49,925 bases of DNA from Candidatus Saccharimonadota bacterium (GCA_028286405.1 JAQBRP010000003.1:1-49925), one strand, 5' to 3'; positions 17,591 to 26,760 are shown, counted from the stretch's first letter. Made by a program: numbers and translations. The notes: generated from the sequence alone by a model not told the origin.

Positions 17591-18006
17591 TAACCTATTC
17601 ATGGCAACTGGTCGCGGTGCTGCTTGCTGTGTTGTTAGTGCTGTTAGTTTCGGGCGTTATAGCCAAGCGTCGTCCTTCCAAGCTAAACCAGGAACAGTTC
17701 GGCGCTAAGTGGCATGAACTGCAGAGCCTCTGTGCCGACAAAAAAACCTGGCCACTAGCGGTGATTAATGCCGACAAGTTGGTCGACGACGCCCTTAAAA
17801 AGCAGCGTTACAAGGGCAAGACCATGGGCGAGCGCTTAGTTTCGGCGCAACACGACTTATCAAGCAACGATACGATTTGGTTTGGCCACAAACTACGTAA
17901 CAAATTGGTACACGAAGATTATAAGCTGAATAGCAAAAGCGATGTTAAGAGCGCCTTGCTAGGCTTTTTGCAGGCCCTGCGTGACCTGGGAGCGATCAAA
18001 AAATGA
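17587..18006 (+). CDS. Membrane-anchored HEPN-like protein inside the gat operon
   Basis: 139-aa protein of unknown function, translationally coupled to both neighbours: 4-bp ATGA overlaps with gatA and gatB. Residues 7-26 are a single membrane anchor (VAVLLAVLLVLLVSGVI) followed by KRR, giving a cytoplasmic C-terminus. The soluble part is helical: a helix around AVINADKLVDDALKK, then the stretch KGKTMGERLVSAQ, then WFGHKLRNKLVHED. R104-N-K-L-V-H109 fits the RNxxxH active-site motif of HEPN-domain ribonucleases, and the helix-loop-helix arrangement agrees. HEPN membership is my reading of the motif, not a profile hit; a non-catalytic DUF4145-like helical domain is an alternative. Confidence 0.75.
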   Translation: MITYSWQLVAVLLAVLLVLLVSGVIAKRRPSKLNQEQFGAKWHELQSLCADKKTWPLAVINADKLVDDALKKQRYKGKTMGERLVSAQHDLSSNDTIWFGHKLRNKLVHEDYKLNSKSDVKSALLGFLQALRDLGAIKK

Positions 18007-19475
18007 TCAGTCCCGAGCTTCGTGCTAAATATACGCCGACCATTGGTATTGAGTGTCACGTGCAGCTCAAAACTAAGACCAAGCTGTTTTCGGCCGTCGG
18101 CAACGATGCTCGTGAAGCGCCGCCCAACACCCTGGTTAGCCACATTGATTTCGGTTTGCCCGGCGCGCTACCGGTGTTAAATAAGCAAGCAGTGCAGCTT
18201 GCTGCCCGAGCAGCTTTTGCGTTGAACTCGACGCCGCAGCTATTTAGCAAGTTCGATCGCAAGCACTACTTTTACCCTGACTTACCGATGGGCTACCAAA
18301 TTACCCAGTATGACGAACCGATTGTGCTCGGTGGCTCGGTCGAAATTGTCGTCGACGGCGTACACAAAACCATTGGGATTACCCGCGCCCACCTTGAAGC
18401 CGACGCCGGTAAAAGCGTACACCCAGTCAATGCTGACTTCAGCCTGGTTGACCTCAATCGTGCCGGCACACCACTACTCGAAATTGTTTCTGAGCCCGAC
18501 ATGCACAGCGCCGCCGAAGCAAAAGCTTACGCCCGCGAACTGTTCCTGCGCATGCGCTATGCCGACGTGTCGGATGCCGACCTGTACTACGGCAATATGC
18601 GCTTTGACGTAAACGTCTCGGTCAGTACCACTGACCAAATGGGTACCCGCAGTGAAACTAAGAACCTGAACAGCTTCCGGTCGGTCGAAAAAGCTATTGA
18701 GTACGAAATTGATCGCCAAATCGAAGCTATAGAGCGCGGCGAAGCGATTTTGCAAGAAACTCGTGGCTGGGATGATGCCAAACTGAAAACTATTAGTCAG
18801 CGTACCAAAGAAAACGCCGATGATTACCGGTACATGCCCGATCCCGACTTGCCGCCAGTTATATTTACGGCCGAAGAAGTCGCCGCTATTAAGGCCCAAA
18901 TGGGTGTCACGGTCGAGGAATTACGCAACAAAATTCACGGGCTTGGTGCTAGCGAAAGCCTAACCGAAGCAATTTTAGACCAACCACCACTAGTCGACAT
19001 TTTGCTGGCCACCGAGAAGCTGCTGGTCGATGCCGGCCAAATGGATCGACCGAACCTTGGTGTCCAAGTGACCAACTGGGTCGGTCAGCTAATTCCGAAC
19101 ATCGCCGAGGAGGCCAGCAAGGCGATTGACGAACTGCAGATTGTGCCCCAGGCACTGATCGATTTATCGATTATGTACGATGAAGCCAAAGTGAGTTCCA
19201 CCCAAGCCAAAGCTATCCTAAAAGAAGTGGTATTACACGGTGCCAATCCGGCTGCTTACGCCGAAGAGGCCGGGCTAATGCAGGAGTCGGACGAGGGTGC
19301 AATTACCGCTATTGTTGACCAGGTTATCGCCGAAAACCCTAAAGCCGCCGAAGACGTCAAAAATGGTGAAATGAAAGCCATTGGTTTCTTGACTGGCCAA
19401 GTCATGAAAGCCAGTCAGGGTAAGGCTAATCCGGCTCTGGCTACGCAACTTATTAAACGACAACTAGGGATCTAG
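18003..19475 (+). CDS. gatB: Asp/Glu-tRNA amidotransferase subunit B
   Basis: The kinase/amidase-partner subunit (490 aa) that phosphorylates the misacylated Glu or Asp on tRNA and accepts ammonia from GatA. It opens with PTIGIECHVQLKTKTKLFS, has the FYPDLPMGYQITQYD and LVDLNRAGTPLLEIVSEPD blocks of the catalytic core, then the ETKNLNSFRSVEKAI segment, and ends with the helical YqeY-like tail (FLTGQVMKASQGKANPALA) that binds tRNA. Full length. Its presence implies the genome lacks GlnRS and/or AsnRS for direct charging. Confidence 0.97.
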   Translation: MISPELRAKYTPTIGIECHVQLKTKTKLFSAVGNDAREAPPNTLVSHIDFGLPGALPVLNKQAVQLAARAAFALNSTPQLFSKFDRKHYFYPDLPMGYQITQYDEPIVLGGSVEIVVDGVHKTIGITRAHLEADAGKSVHPVNADFSLVDLNRAGTPLLEIVSEPDMHSAAEAKAYARELFLRMRYADVSDADLYYGNMRFDVNVSVSTTDQMGTRSETKNLNSFRSVEKAIEYEIDRQIEAIERGEAILQETRGWDDAKLKTISQRTKENADDYRYMPDPDLPPVIFTAEEVAAIKAQMGVTVEELRNKIHGLGASESLTEAILDQPPLVDILLATEKLLVDAGQMDRPNLGVQVTNWVGQLIPNIAEEASKAIDELQIVPQALIDLSIMYDEAKVSSTQAKAILKEVVLHGANPAAYAEEAGLMQESDEGAITAIVDQVIAENPKAAEDVKNGEMKAIGFLTGQVMKASQGKANPALATQLIKRQLGI

Positions 19476-19477
19476 CC

Positions 19478-20731
19478 TTGGCTGGTGGCTCACAGAAGTC
19501 GCTCGACACCGCAGTTGCTATGATGCAGCAGGACGGCGCGCCAGCGTACCAAATTGATCACTTTGCTCGGCAATTTAAGCTTGTCGCCGAGGGTTTCGAT
19601 GGGCTAATCCTTGAAGAAAGCATTCGGCCGCTTGAGGAGCCGATGAGATTGGAATCGCTGCCAGCGCAGCTCTATGATTCCAAGAGTGGTTACCGGGTGG
19701 CATCGTTGAAATTAAACGGAGGCATGGGGACGACTATGGGTCTGGACGGCCCGAAATCACTCTTACCGGTTAAGGACGGCAAGACATTTCTGGCAATCGT
19801 GCTTGAGCAGTACGCGCAACACCATCAAGGTGATCGTCTACTACTCATGAACTCGTTTTACACGCACGCAAAAACCACAGAGTTTCTGGGCGAAGCGCCA
19901 CCGGACGGTGTAGATTGCTTCCAGCAAGGGAGGGTACCAAGGCTACAAGAAGGCAACCTCATGCCGCTTGATGCTGCAGTGTGGGGCGATGCGGCCTGGT
20001 GCCCACCGGGGCATGGGCAAGTGCTTGATGTCTTAGCCGCCGGGCTGGCGGATGACCTACGCAGCCAGGGCGTACGCTATGTGTTTATTTCAAACATAGA
20101 TAATCTCGGCGCAACTGTTGACCCGGTCGTGCCGGAGTATATGAAAGCCAACAGCATACCGTGGTTGACTGAAGTCAGTCAACGCGACCAGACTGATATT
20201 AAAGGTGGCCATGTTGCTATATATCGCGACAGTGGAGAGCTGTTGGTTCGAGATTCGAACATGACCGCCGAAACTGACATGCCTGCCTATAGCGATATCG
20301 CCCGGCACAGGTTCTTCAGTACCAATAATCATTGGCTTGATCTTGAAGCGCTGGATACGCCAGCGTTCAAAAAGAACCATGATCTGCCTTTAATTGTGAA
20401 TCATAAGCAGGTGAAAAGTCCTACGTCGGAGGCCAAGATCATCCAGCTGGAAACAGGCATCGGTACGGCCATAGGCATGTTTAAGGGGGCTCAAGCAATG
20501 CTCGTGCCACGATCCCGGTTTATTCCGGTTAAGGATATACCGCAGTGGCTATTGGTGCGTTCTGACTGGTTCACCTTGCAGGCAGACGGCTTACTCGTCG
20601 AACCTGACGCTGCAAACCGGCCAGCGGTAAACAGTAATACGATTCATCATGGCTCTCCCGAAGAGGCGCTGCAGTACTATTTGAGCCACCCGGACTTTGA
20701 GCACCATCTTGGGCAAGAAAATTTACAGTAG
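19478..20731 (+). CDS. UTP--glucose-1-phosphate uridylyltransferase, eukaryote-like UDPGP family
   Basis: Makes UDP-glucose from UTP and glucose-1-phosphate (417 aa). It belongs to the UDPGP family typical of eukaryotes and some bacteria, not the GalU family. The nucleotide loop is LKLNGGMGTTMGLDGPKSLLPVKDG, followed by LLMNSFYTHAKT, FISNIDNLGATVDP and NNHWLDLEALD. The start is a TTG 2 bp after gatB; an internal ATG at 19520 is an alternative but would trim 14 residues ahead of the conserved core. UDP-glucose would feed cell-envelope glycans. Confidence 0.88.
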   Translation: MAGGSQKSLDTAVAMMQQDGAPAYQIDHFARQFKLVAEGFDGLILEESIRPLEEPMRLESLPAQLYDSKSGYRVASLKLNGGMGTTMGLDGPKSLLPVKDGKTFLAIVLEQYAQHHQGDRLLLMNSFYTHAKTTEFLGEAPPDGVDCFQQGRVPRLQEGNLMPLDAAVWGDAAWCPPGHGQVLDVLAAGLADDLRSQGVRYVFISNIDNLGATVDPVVPEYMKANSIPWLTEVSQRDQTDIKGGHVAIYRDSGELLVRDSNMTAETDMPAYSDIARHRFFSTNNHWLDLEALDTPAFKKNHDLPLIVNHKQVKSPTSEAKIIQLETGIGTAIGMFKGAQAMLVPRSRFIPVKDIPQWLLVRSDWFTLQADGLLVEPDAANRPAVNSNTIHHGSPEEALQYYLSHPDFEHHLGQENLQ

Positions 20732-20760
20732 CAAACTAGTATTGCTGTATACTAAAGATT

Positions 20761-21033
20761 ATGGAATTACACCTCAACACCCTCAATCAGACCCTACTAA
20801 TTATTACCGCGCTGGGCATCACCTTGTTCTTCTTACTTGGTGCCGCATTGTTCATTGCTCTGCTGGTGCTCGTCAGCAAAATCAAAAAAGTCGTGGCTAA
20901 GGCCGAAGACGCCATTGTCTCAGTCGAAGAAGCCACCGAAACCATTAAGAACATAGGCTCGCAGGCCGGTGGCCCCTTGGCGGTCTTTAAGATTATCAAA
21001 AACATTATGGATGTGGTCGGTAAGAAGAAATAA
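20761..21033 (+). CDS. Small membrane protein with a DUF948-like layout (90 aa)
   Basis: One hydrophobic segment of about 25-30 residues (about 12-40) followed by a charged helix (KIKKVVAKAEDAIVSVEEATETIKNI) and a basic C-terminal KKK. The layout resembles DUF948-type proteins that accompany YtxH general-stress proteins, which is what follows here. The start is well supported: TATACT (20748-20753) lies 7 nt before the ATG with no Shine-Dalgarno. Function unknown; an envelope-stress role is inferred from the neighbour. Confidence 0.75.
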   Translation: MELHLNTLNQTLLIITALGITLFFLLGAALFIALLVLVSKIKKVVAKAEDAIVSVEEATETIKNIGSQAGGPLAVFKIIKNIMDVVGKKK

Positions 21034-21034
21034 T

Positions 21035-21442
21035 ATGGGAAAATCAAACGCATTTAAGAAAATTGCTGTCGGTGCCGCGCTTGCTGGTGCAGCCGGCTAT
21101 GTTGTTGGTGTCCTAACTGCTCCAAACGAGGGTAAAAAAACTCGTCAGCAGCTTAAAAAGACGGCCGAAAACAGCGTCGGTGATGTTGAAAAGCAGCTCA
21201 AACAACTGCATAGCGAACTCGGCGATTTAGTAGCTGACGCCAAAGACGGCGGCAGTGAGCTATCTGGCCGTATGCAAAAGAAGTTTGGTGGCGCTGTCGA
21301 TAACGCTCGTGATGCCAAAGACAAGCTACGCCAAGTACTCAGCTCGGTACACGAAGGCGAAGCCAGCGACAAAGATCTCAAAAAAGCCCTCGAAGACGCT
21401 CGCCGTTCTCTGAACCACCTCAAGCAATTCATCAAGAAGTAA
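21035..21442 (+). CDS. YtxH-domain protein (gas-vesicle/general-stress-like)
   Basis: 135-aa protein with a glycine/alanine-rich N-terminal membrane segment (AVGAALAGAAGYVVGVLTAPNEGKKTR), the hallmark of YtxH proteins. A long lysine/glutamate/alanine-rich coiled-coil-like tail follows. The ORF track begins at 20969, but that start lies inside the preceding gene; ATG 21035 directly follows its stop codon and gives the family N-terminus MGKSNAFKK. Coupled with the 90-aa membrane protein. Confidence 0.8.
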   Translation: MGKSNAFKKIAVGAALAGAAGYVVGVLTAPNEGKKTRQQLKKTAENSVGDVEKQLKQLHSELGDLVADAKDGGSELSGRMQKKFGGAVDNARDAKDKLRQVLSSVHEGEASDKDLKKALEDARRSLNHLKQFIKK

Positions 21443-21458
21443 CCGTTGTAAAACAGTA

Positions 21459-21486
21459 CCGGCGGGCTTCAATCGGCCGGCCTTTT
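21459..21486 (+). terminator. Possible weak terminator after the ytxH-like gene
   Basis: A CCGGC/GCCGG stem (21459-21463 with 21476-21480) with a 12-nt loop is followed by CCTTTT. The stem is short and the U-tract only four, so termination would be inefficient. Confidence 0.3.
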
Positions 21487-21533
21487 GGACTATACTGAAG
21501 TATAAGCAGAAAGAGTCCAGAGGGAATAATTTA

Positions 21534-24500
21534 GTGGTAACAAAAACAAACGCGCTGCAAGCCAGCGATTATGTCCACCTCCACAACCACACGCAGTACA
21601 GCCTGCTTGATGGCCTAACAAAAGTACCGGCCCTTATTGACTATGTAAAACAAAAAGACATGGTGGCCGTCGCCCAAACCGATCACGGTACCATGAGCGG
21701 GGCGATTGAATTTTACAAAACCGCTACCGCCGAGGGTGTGAAGCCAATTATTGGTATGGAAACCTATGTGGCGGCGCGGACTCATCTTGATAAAGACCCG
21801 GGCAAAGACAAGCCCAACTTCCACCTAATACTGCTGGCCATGAACAACCAGGGCTATCAGAACCTCATGGCCCTGAGCACGACCGCCAATCTTGACGGCT
21901 TCTACTACAAACCGCGCGTTGATCATGAACTGCTCAAGAAATATAACGAGGGCCTGATTGTTCTGAGCGGCTGTATTGGCGGTGAGGTTGGCGACGCCAT
22001 CCGCAACGAACAATATGACCAAGCCAAACATATTGCCGAGTGGTATAAATCGGTATTTGGCGACCGATATTACATTGAAGTCCAAGACCACGGCCATCCC
22101 GATCACCCCAGTAAGTGGACGGAACAAGAGCGGGTTAACAAGGGCTTATTGCAGCTTGCCAAAGAGCTTAATATTCAGCTAGTAGTAACTTGTGATGCCC
22201 ACTATTTGAAGCACGAAGACCAAGAAGCGCACGAGATTTTACTGTGCGTACAGACCGGCTCGTTCCTGAGCGATGAGAAGCGTATGAGCCTCAAAAACTT
22301 TGAGCTGCACGTTACCGACCCGACCGAGATTATAGAACGCTGGAGTGCGCTGTGGCCAGAAGCTATCAGCAATACCCGGGCAATCGCCGACCGCTGTGAC
22401 GTTACCATTGAGCTTGGTAAAATCCTGATTCCCAAGTTCCCGGTGCCCAAGGGCGAAGACGAAAAATCGTACCTCGATAAGCTGACCTACCGAGGACTAG
22501 CCTGGCGCTATGGCGGCGTCAGCCCCGAAGACAGCGAAAAACTGTCGGTTGCCGAGGCTCGTAAAAAGCTCAGCAAAGAGATTATTGAGCGGGCCGACTA
22601 CGAGCTGGGCATTATGGACTCTATGGGCTTTAACGGCTACTTCCTGATTGTGCAGGACTTTATGGGTTGGGGTAAGGACCAGGGCATTGTATTTGGGCCG
22701 GGTCGTGGTTCGGCTGCCGGCTCAATTGTGGCCTACGCCTTGCGTATTACTGAAATTGAACCGCTGCGCTACAGTTTAATGTTTGAACGGTTCCTGAACC
22801 CCAGTCGTATTAGCATGCCCGACATCGACATCGACATTCAAGATACCCGCCGTGGCGAAGTTATTCAGTACTGTGTCGAAAAATATGGTGAAGACCGAGT
22901 GGCCAACATCGTGACCTTTGGCCGCATGGCAGCCCGTAATGCCGTTCGCGATGTTTCCCGCGTGCTGCAAGTGCCCTATGCCGAAGCCGACCGTCTGTCT
23001 AAGATGATCCCCCCGCCTATCCAGGGCCGGCATATTCCGCTAGCTGAGTCGATTAAAAAGGATCCCGATCTAAAAGCCGAGTACGAGCAAAACGAAACCG
23101 CTCGCCGGGTGTTTGACTTGGCCGTACAAATGGAAGGTACCATTCGCTCTCATGGCGTGCATGCCGCGGGCGTAGTGATTGCGCCTGATTCAATTGTGAA
23201 GTTTGTGCCACTCGAAATGGCTCAAAAAGGGGTTATTGCCACACAGTATCCTATGGGGCCTGTCGAAGAGTTGGGCCTTTTAAAGATGGACTTTTTGGGC
23301 CTTTCTAACTTGACCATCCTCAACAACGCCCTGCGTATTATTCGCAAGGTGTACAAGCAAGACATTAACCTCAACGAAATCCCCAATGAAGATGAAGCCA
23401 CCTTCCAGCTACTGCAGCGGGCCGACACCACGGGCGTCTTCCAGCTAGAATCCGCCGGCATGAAACGCTACCTGAAGGAACTCAAGCCGACCTTATTTGA
23501 GGACATTATTGCTATGGGTGCCTTGTACCGCCCCGGTCCGATGTCGGAAATTCCGCGCTTCATTGAAGGCAAAAACAACCCGGCCTCGATTAGCTACCTG
23601 CACGAATCATTAGAGCCAATCCTGGGTGATACCTACGGTGTGATGGTCTACCAGGAACAGATTATTAAGCTTCTGCAGATGGTTGCTGGCTACACCCCAG
23701 GCGAGGCCGATCTAGTGCGCAAAGCCATTGGTAAAAAGAACCGCAATATTATGATGGCCGAAGAACCAAAGTTCATCGACGGCTGTATTAAGCAGGGGCT
23801 AACTCCGGCTGGCGCTAAGCAGTTATGGAAACAAATCCAGCCCTTTGCCGACTACTCCTTCAACAAGGCCCACGCTACCTGCTATGCGCAGATTGCTTAC
23901 TGGACGGCCTACCTAAAGGCTCATTACCCGGCTGCCTTTATGGCCGCCTTAATGACCAGCGACTACGACGATACCGACCGCCTGGCTATTGAAATTACCG
24001 AATGTAAAAAGATGGGCATTCAGGTGTTGCCGCCCGATGTTAACGAATCATTCGTTGAGTTTGCCGTGGTGCCTGACCCTAAGAACCCCGATAACCGCCT
24101 ACCGCCTATCCGGTTTGGCATGAATGCCATTAAAAATGTTGGCACCGGGGCGGTGGAAGAAATCCTGCGAGCCCGTAAAGAAGACGGCCAGTTTGACGAC
24201 CTAGAGCAGTTTTTGAGCACCGTGAATCCGCGAGTGGTGAATCGCAAAGCCATGGAAAGCCTGGTTAAAGCCGGTGCCTTCGATCGCTTTGGCGAGCGTT
24301 CCAAGCTACTGTTTAATCTAGAAATGATGTTGGCCTTCGCCCAGCGCCTGCAAAAGCAAGCCAGCAGCGGGCAGGTCGACCTGTTTGGCAATGCTACCGG
24401 TGATGTTGTAGTCGAGCGCGCCAAGCTGGAATTGCAAGTGTCAACCGAACAGCACGATACCCGTGAGCAACTACTGTGGGAGCGTGAGCTGCTGGGGCTG

Positions 24501-25190
24501 TACCTGAGCCAGCACCCGCTAGAGCTGTTTGAAGCCTACCTAAGCGAACAATGTACGCCGCTGAAGGAGCTAAAGCCGGAACACGATGGTCGAGTGATTA
24601 GTATTGGCGGTTCCATTGCTGACGTCCGTGAGATTGTCACCAAAAACGGTAAAAAAATGGCCTTTGTGAAATTGGAAGACGGTAGTGGCGAAATTGAGCT
24701 GATTCTATTCCCCAATGCACTGCAGCAGACGCTCGGTATTTGGGAGCGCGACCGCGTTGTGTTGGTTCGTGGCCGCGTCAACGCCAAGGACCGCGACGGC
24801 AACATGAGCAGTGAAGCCAAGGTTATGGTTGATGACGCCCGTGAGGTCACCGTGCAGCAGGCCACGGGCTATCAGCCAACCGGCAAGAAACCCAAGGTTC
24901 CCAAGCCAAACACCAAAGCAGCAATGCCCGGTCCCGGTGCTAAGGCGGCCGATGCCAAGCCCAAAGATCAGAAGTTATATATTCGCCTAGAGAGCAGCCA
25001 AGACCAGGCCCAGCTCACCAGTCTGAAGCAAACGCTGGATTCCTTCCGTGGTACCACTGAAGTGGTGCTGGTGCTTGGCAGTGATAGTTCACGGCAAGCA
25101 ATTAAGCTCCCCACTGGTGTTGACCGCGAAAGCGATGCCGTCTTCCGCTTGCGCGAACTGGTCGGCGCAGACAACATCCGCTTGCAGTAA
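21534..25190 (+). CDS. dnaE: DNA polymerase III alpha subunit
   Basis: Main replicative polymerase, DnaE class (1218 aa). The PHP domain starts with HLHNHTQYSLLDG. The palm contains GPGRGSAAGS and the catalytic MPDIDIDIQD. The finger/tau-binding region has FNKAHATCYAQIAYWTAYLKAHYPAAFMAAL. An OB fold near residue 1020 reads GGSIADVREIVTKNGKKMAFVKLEDGSG. A Lys/Pro/Ala-rich linker (KPKVPKPNTKAAMPG) leads to a small C-terminal domain. No exonuclease domain is inserted, so proofreading must come from PHP or a separate subunit. The start is GTG with an AGAGGGA ribosome binding site; TATACT at 21491-21496 is a likely -10. Confidence 0.98.
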   Translation: MVTKTNALQASDYVHLHNHTQYSLLDGLTKVPALIDYVKQKDMVAVAQTDHGTMSGAIEFYKTATAEGVKPIIGMETYVAARTHLDKDPGKDKPNFHLILLAMNNQGYQNLMALSTTANLDGFYYKPRVDHELLKKYNEGLIVLSGCIGGEVGDAIRNEQYDQAKHIAEWYKSVFGDRYYIEVQDHGHPDHPSKWTEQERVNKGLLQLAKELNIQLVVTCDAHYLKHEDQEAHEILLCVQTGSFLSDEKRMSLKNFELHVTDPTEIIERWSALWPEAISNTRAIADRCDVTIELGKILIPKFPVPKGEDEKSYLDKLTYRGLAWRYGGVSPEDSEKLSVAEARKKLSKEIIERADYELGIMDSMGFNGYFLIVQDFMGWGKDQGIVFGPGRGSAAGSIVAYALRITEIEPLRYSLMFERFLNPSRISMPDIDIDIQDTRRGEVIQYCVEKYGEDRVANIVTFGRMAARNAVRDVSRVLQVPYAEADRLSKMIPPPIQGRHIPLAESIKKDPDLKAEYEQNETARRVFDLAVQMEGTIRSHGVHAAGVVIAPDSIVKFVPLEMAQKGVIATQYPMGPVEELGLLKMDFLGLSNLTILNNALRIIRKVYKQDINLNEIPNEDEATFQLLQRADTTGVFQLESAGMKRYLKELKPTLFEDIIAMGALYRPGPMSEIPRFIEGKNNPASISYLHESLEPILGDTYGVMVYQEQIIKLLQMVAGYTPGEADLVRKAIGKKNRNIMMAEEPKFIDGCIKQGLTPAGAKQLWKQIQPFADYSFNKAHATCYAQIAYWTAYLKAHYPAAFMAALMTSDYDDTDRLAIEITECKKMGIQVLPPDVNESFVEFAVVPDPKNPDNRLPPIRFGMNAIKNVGTGAVEEILRARKEDGQFDDLEQFLSTVNPRVVNRKAMESLVKAGAFDRFGERSKLLFNLEMMLAFAQRLQKQASSGQVDLFGNATGDVVVERAKLELQVSTEQHDTREQLLWERELLGLYLSQHPLELFEAYLSEQCTPLKELKPEHDGRVISIGGSIADVREIVTKNGKKMAFVKLEDGSGEIELILFPNALQQTLGIWERDRVVLVRGRVNAKDRDGNMSSEAKVMVDDAREVTVQQATGYQPTGKKPKVPKPNTKAAMPGPGAKAADAKPKDQKLYIRLESSQDQAQLTSLKQTLDSFRGTTEVVLVLGSDSSRQAIKLPTGVDRESDAVFRLRELVGADNIRLQ

Positions 25191-25213
25191 GTGCGTTTCT
25201 GCCTTGAAAAAAG

Positions 25214-25264
25214 CACTCCAAAAAGTAGTATACGTTTGTTACTAATTTAGTAATCGATATATAC
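25214..25264. repeat. Decayed copy of the 65-bp palindromic element
   Basis: The first 25 bp match the left arm of the palindrome at 34367 at 24 of 25 positions. The centre TTACTAATTTAGTAA is itself a perfect 15-bp palindrome. The right arm survives only as a short remnant (ATATATAC) and the outer TTTT-GGAGTG part is gone. It lies between dnaE and the convergent CAP-domain gene. Confidence 0.75.
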
Positions 25265-25284
25265 CTGTTCTTGAAGTGTCTGTA

Positions 25285-25301
25285 GGTAGGCGCACCCTAC
25301 C
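25285..25301. other. Hairpin between convergent genes dnaE and CAP-domain gene
   Basis: GGTAGG-CGCAC-CCTACC is a perfect 6-bp stem with a 5-nt loop. No U-tract follows on either strand, so it is a structural candidate for limiting convergent read-through and not a classical terminator. Confidence 0.35.
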
Positions 25302-25311
25302 GAACCAAGGG

Positions 25312-26178
25312 TTAGTGGATGAAACCGGCGGTGTGAGTGAGCAGCACGGCGCTGACGGCCACGGCTACGAATAACGTGTCGAGCAAGGGGTGATGCAGTA
25401 CGAACAGCTCGCCGCGGCTAACCAGCTTGCGCCAGGCAATGCCGTGACGGATGAGTACGGCTATGATTGCCAGGCTGCCGATCAGACCCACGATAAAGCC
25501 ACTCATAGCTGGCGCTGCCATGGCTTGTATACGACTGACATTGTCGGCAGCCAGCGGTAGCCGGGTGCTGGCGGGGGCTACCGCGCCGCCTGATGGGCTA
25601 GCGTACATGGCGACCACCACTGTTTCGGTGCCATGGCCGAGGTAATTTGCTGATTGGGCAACACCAAAACCCACTTCGCTAAATGAGGTGTCGAGCATGT
25701 TGGCGCGGTGTTCGTCGCTGTGCATCCAGGCATTAGTGACGCTGCTGGCTGAATCGAAGCCGTAGGCTAAGTTTTCGCCGGCGGTCTGGTACTGGAAGCC
25801 AGCGGCAGTTATAAATTTCCAGGGCTTTTCGCCATCCGGTGAGCTGTGTGACCAATAATTTTGAGTCACCATATCGTCGGCCTTCGATTGGGCTGCTTGC
25901 TGTAGTTGATCGTTAAGGCTGAGGGTACCACGTTGGCTGTTTTGGCGATCGACATTGGTGGAGTCCAGCAGGGCTTGCTGTGTCAGGTTGGTGTGTTCAC
26001 CGAGTACGGTAACTGATCGGCTGAGGAGGGAGTTAACAAATAGCCCAGCGGCAATAACGGCAATCATCGGCAGATAGGGCCAGTACGATTTTATGTAGTG
26101 TTTAGTCTGCCGGTGGTGGGCAGCGACGCGTTTCTTGTGGTGGGTAGTTTTTGGTTTGGTTTTAGTGGCTATAGCCAT
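25312..26178 (-). CDS. CAP/SCP-domain surface protein with three membrane segments
   Basis: 288-aa protein. After a basic cytoplasmic start comes a membrane segment (about residues 34-52), then an extracellular CAP (SCP/PR-1, YkwD-like) domain. Domain motifs are QNYWSHSSPDGEKPWKF, AGENLAYGF, WMHSDEHRANMLDTSFSEVGFG and VVVAMYASP, with the two His and the Glu of the usual CAP cavity visible. Two more hydrophobic segments follow at about 217-240 and 265-285. Bacterial CAP proteins are secreted or membrane-bound with mostly unknown activity. The reverse-strand promoter TTGCAT-17 bp-TGTAAT ends 9 nt from the start codon. Confidence 0.88.
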   Translation of the reverse strand: MAIATKTKPKTTHHKKRVAAHHRQTKHYIKSYWPYLPMIAVIAAGLFVNSLLSRSVTVLGEHTNLTQQALLDSTNVDRQNSQRGTLSLNDQLQQAAQSKADDMVTQNYWSHSSPDGEKPWKFITAAGFQYQTAGENLAYGFDSASSVTNAWMHSDEHRANMLDTSFSEVGFGVAQSANYLGHGTETVVVAMYASPSGGAVAPASTRLPLAADNVSRIQAMAAPAMSGFIVGLIGSLAIIAVLIRHGIAWRKLVSRGELFVLHHPLLDTLFVAVAVSAVLLTHTAGFIH

Positions 26179-26208
26179 ACTGCCTACATTACAGCATAAG
26201 CGGTACTA

Positions 26209-26709
26209 TTATGCAACGAATCGGCAGTGGTACAGTGCCATGGCGGCGGCTTGCACCACATTGTACGATTCCTTTTGGCCAAACATCGGAATTTCTAACG
26301 CAATATCACATTGTTCTAACACCTCTGGCTCGATACCTTCCACCTCTCGACCAAGAATGATTACCAGTTGCTCCGGCGTGTGATAGTCGGGGAGCTTAAC
26401 ACTGTCTTCCGTTTGCTCCAGGGCGGCCACGGTGTAACCTTGCTGCTTGAGCCCGGCAATAACCTTGAAGATATCGGCCTGGCGGCTCCAGTTTTGGCTG
26501 CTTTCAGCGCCCAGGGCAGTTTTTTGGATAAGCTTGCCGACCTTAACCTGTTCGTGCGGCAGGCGGGGATCGTCTTGAGTAAGGGGTGGAAAAGGCGTGT
26601 AGCCGCTCAAAATTACTTCATCGATGCCCAGTCCCTCGGCAGTGCGCAGCAGGGAACCAACGTTATGGGCGCTGCGCAAGTTGTGGGCAATGACGATAAT
26701 CTGTTTCAT
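26209..26709 (-). CDS. SpoU/TrmH-family RNA 2'-O-methyltransferase
   Basis: SPOUT-fold methyltransferase (166 aa from the proposed start) with the N-terminal VIAHNLRSAHNVGSLLRTAEGLG, the knot-forming LVIILGREVEGI and the C-terminal EIPMFGQKESYNVVQAAAMALYH. These bind S-adenosylmethionine and place the catalytic Arg and Asn/Ser residues. Target (tRNA or rRNA) cannot be told from sequence. The track starts at 26739, but TATAGT (26721-26716, reverse strand) lies 6 nt before the ATG at 26709, and the homologous region begins there (MKQIIVIAHN). It is divergent from the pilB-like gene. Confidence 0.88.
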   Translation of the reverse strand: MKQIIVIAHNLRSAHNVGSLLRTAEGLGIDEVILSGYTPFPPLTQDDPRLPHEQVKVGKLIQKTALGAESSQNWSRQADIFKVIAGLKQQGYTVAALEQTEDSVKLPDYHTPEQLVIILGREVEGIEPEVLEQCDIALEIPMFGQKESYNVVQAAAMALYHCRFVA

Positions 26710-26760
26710 TCCCCTACTATAACGCACTAAACTGCTCATGCTTTTGCTATACTGATAGAT

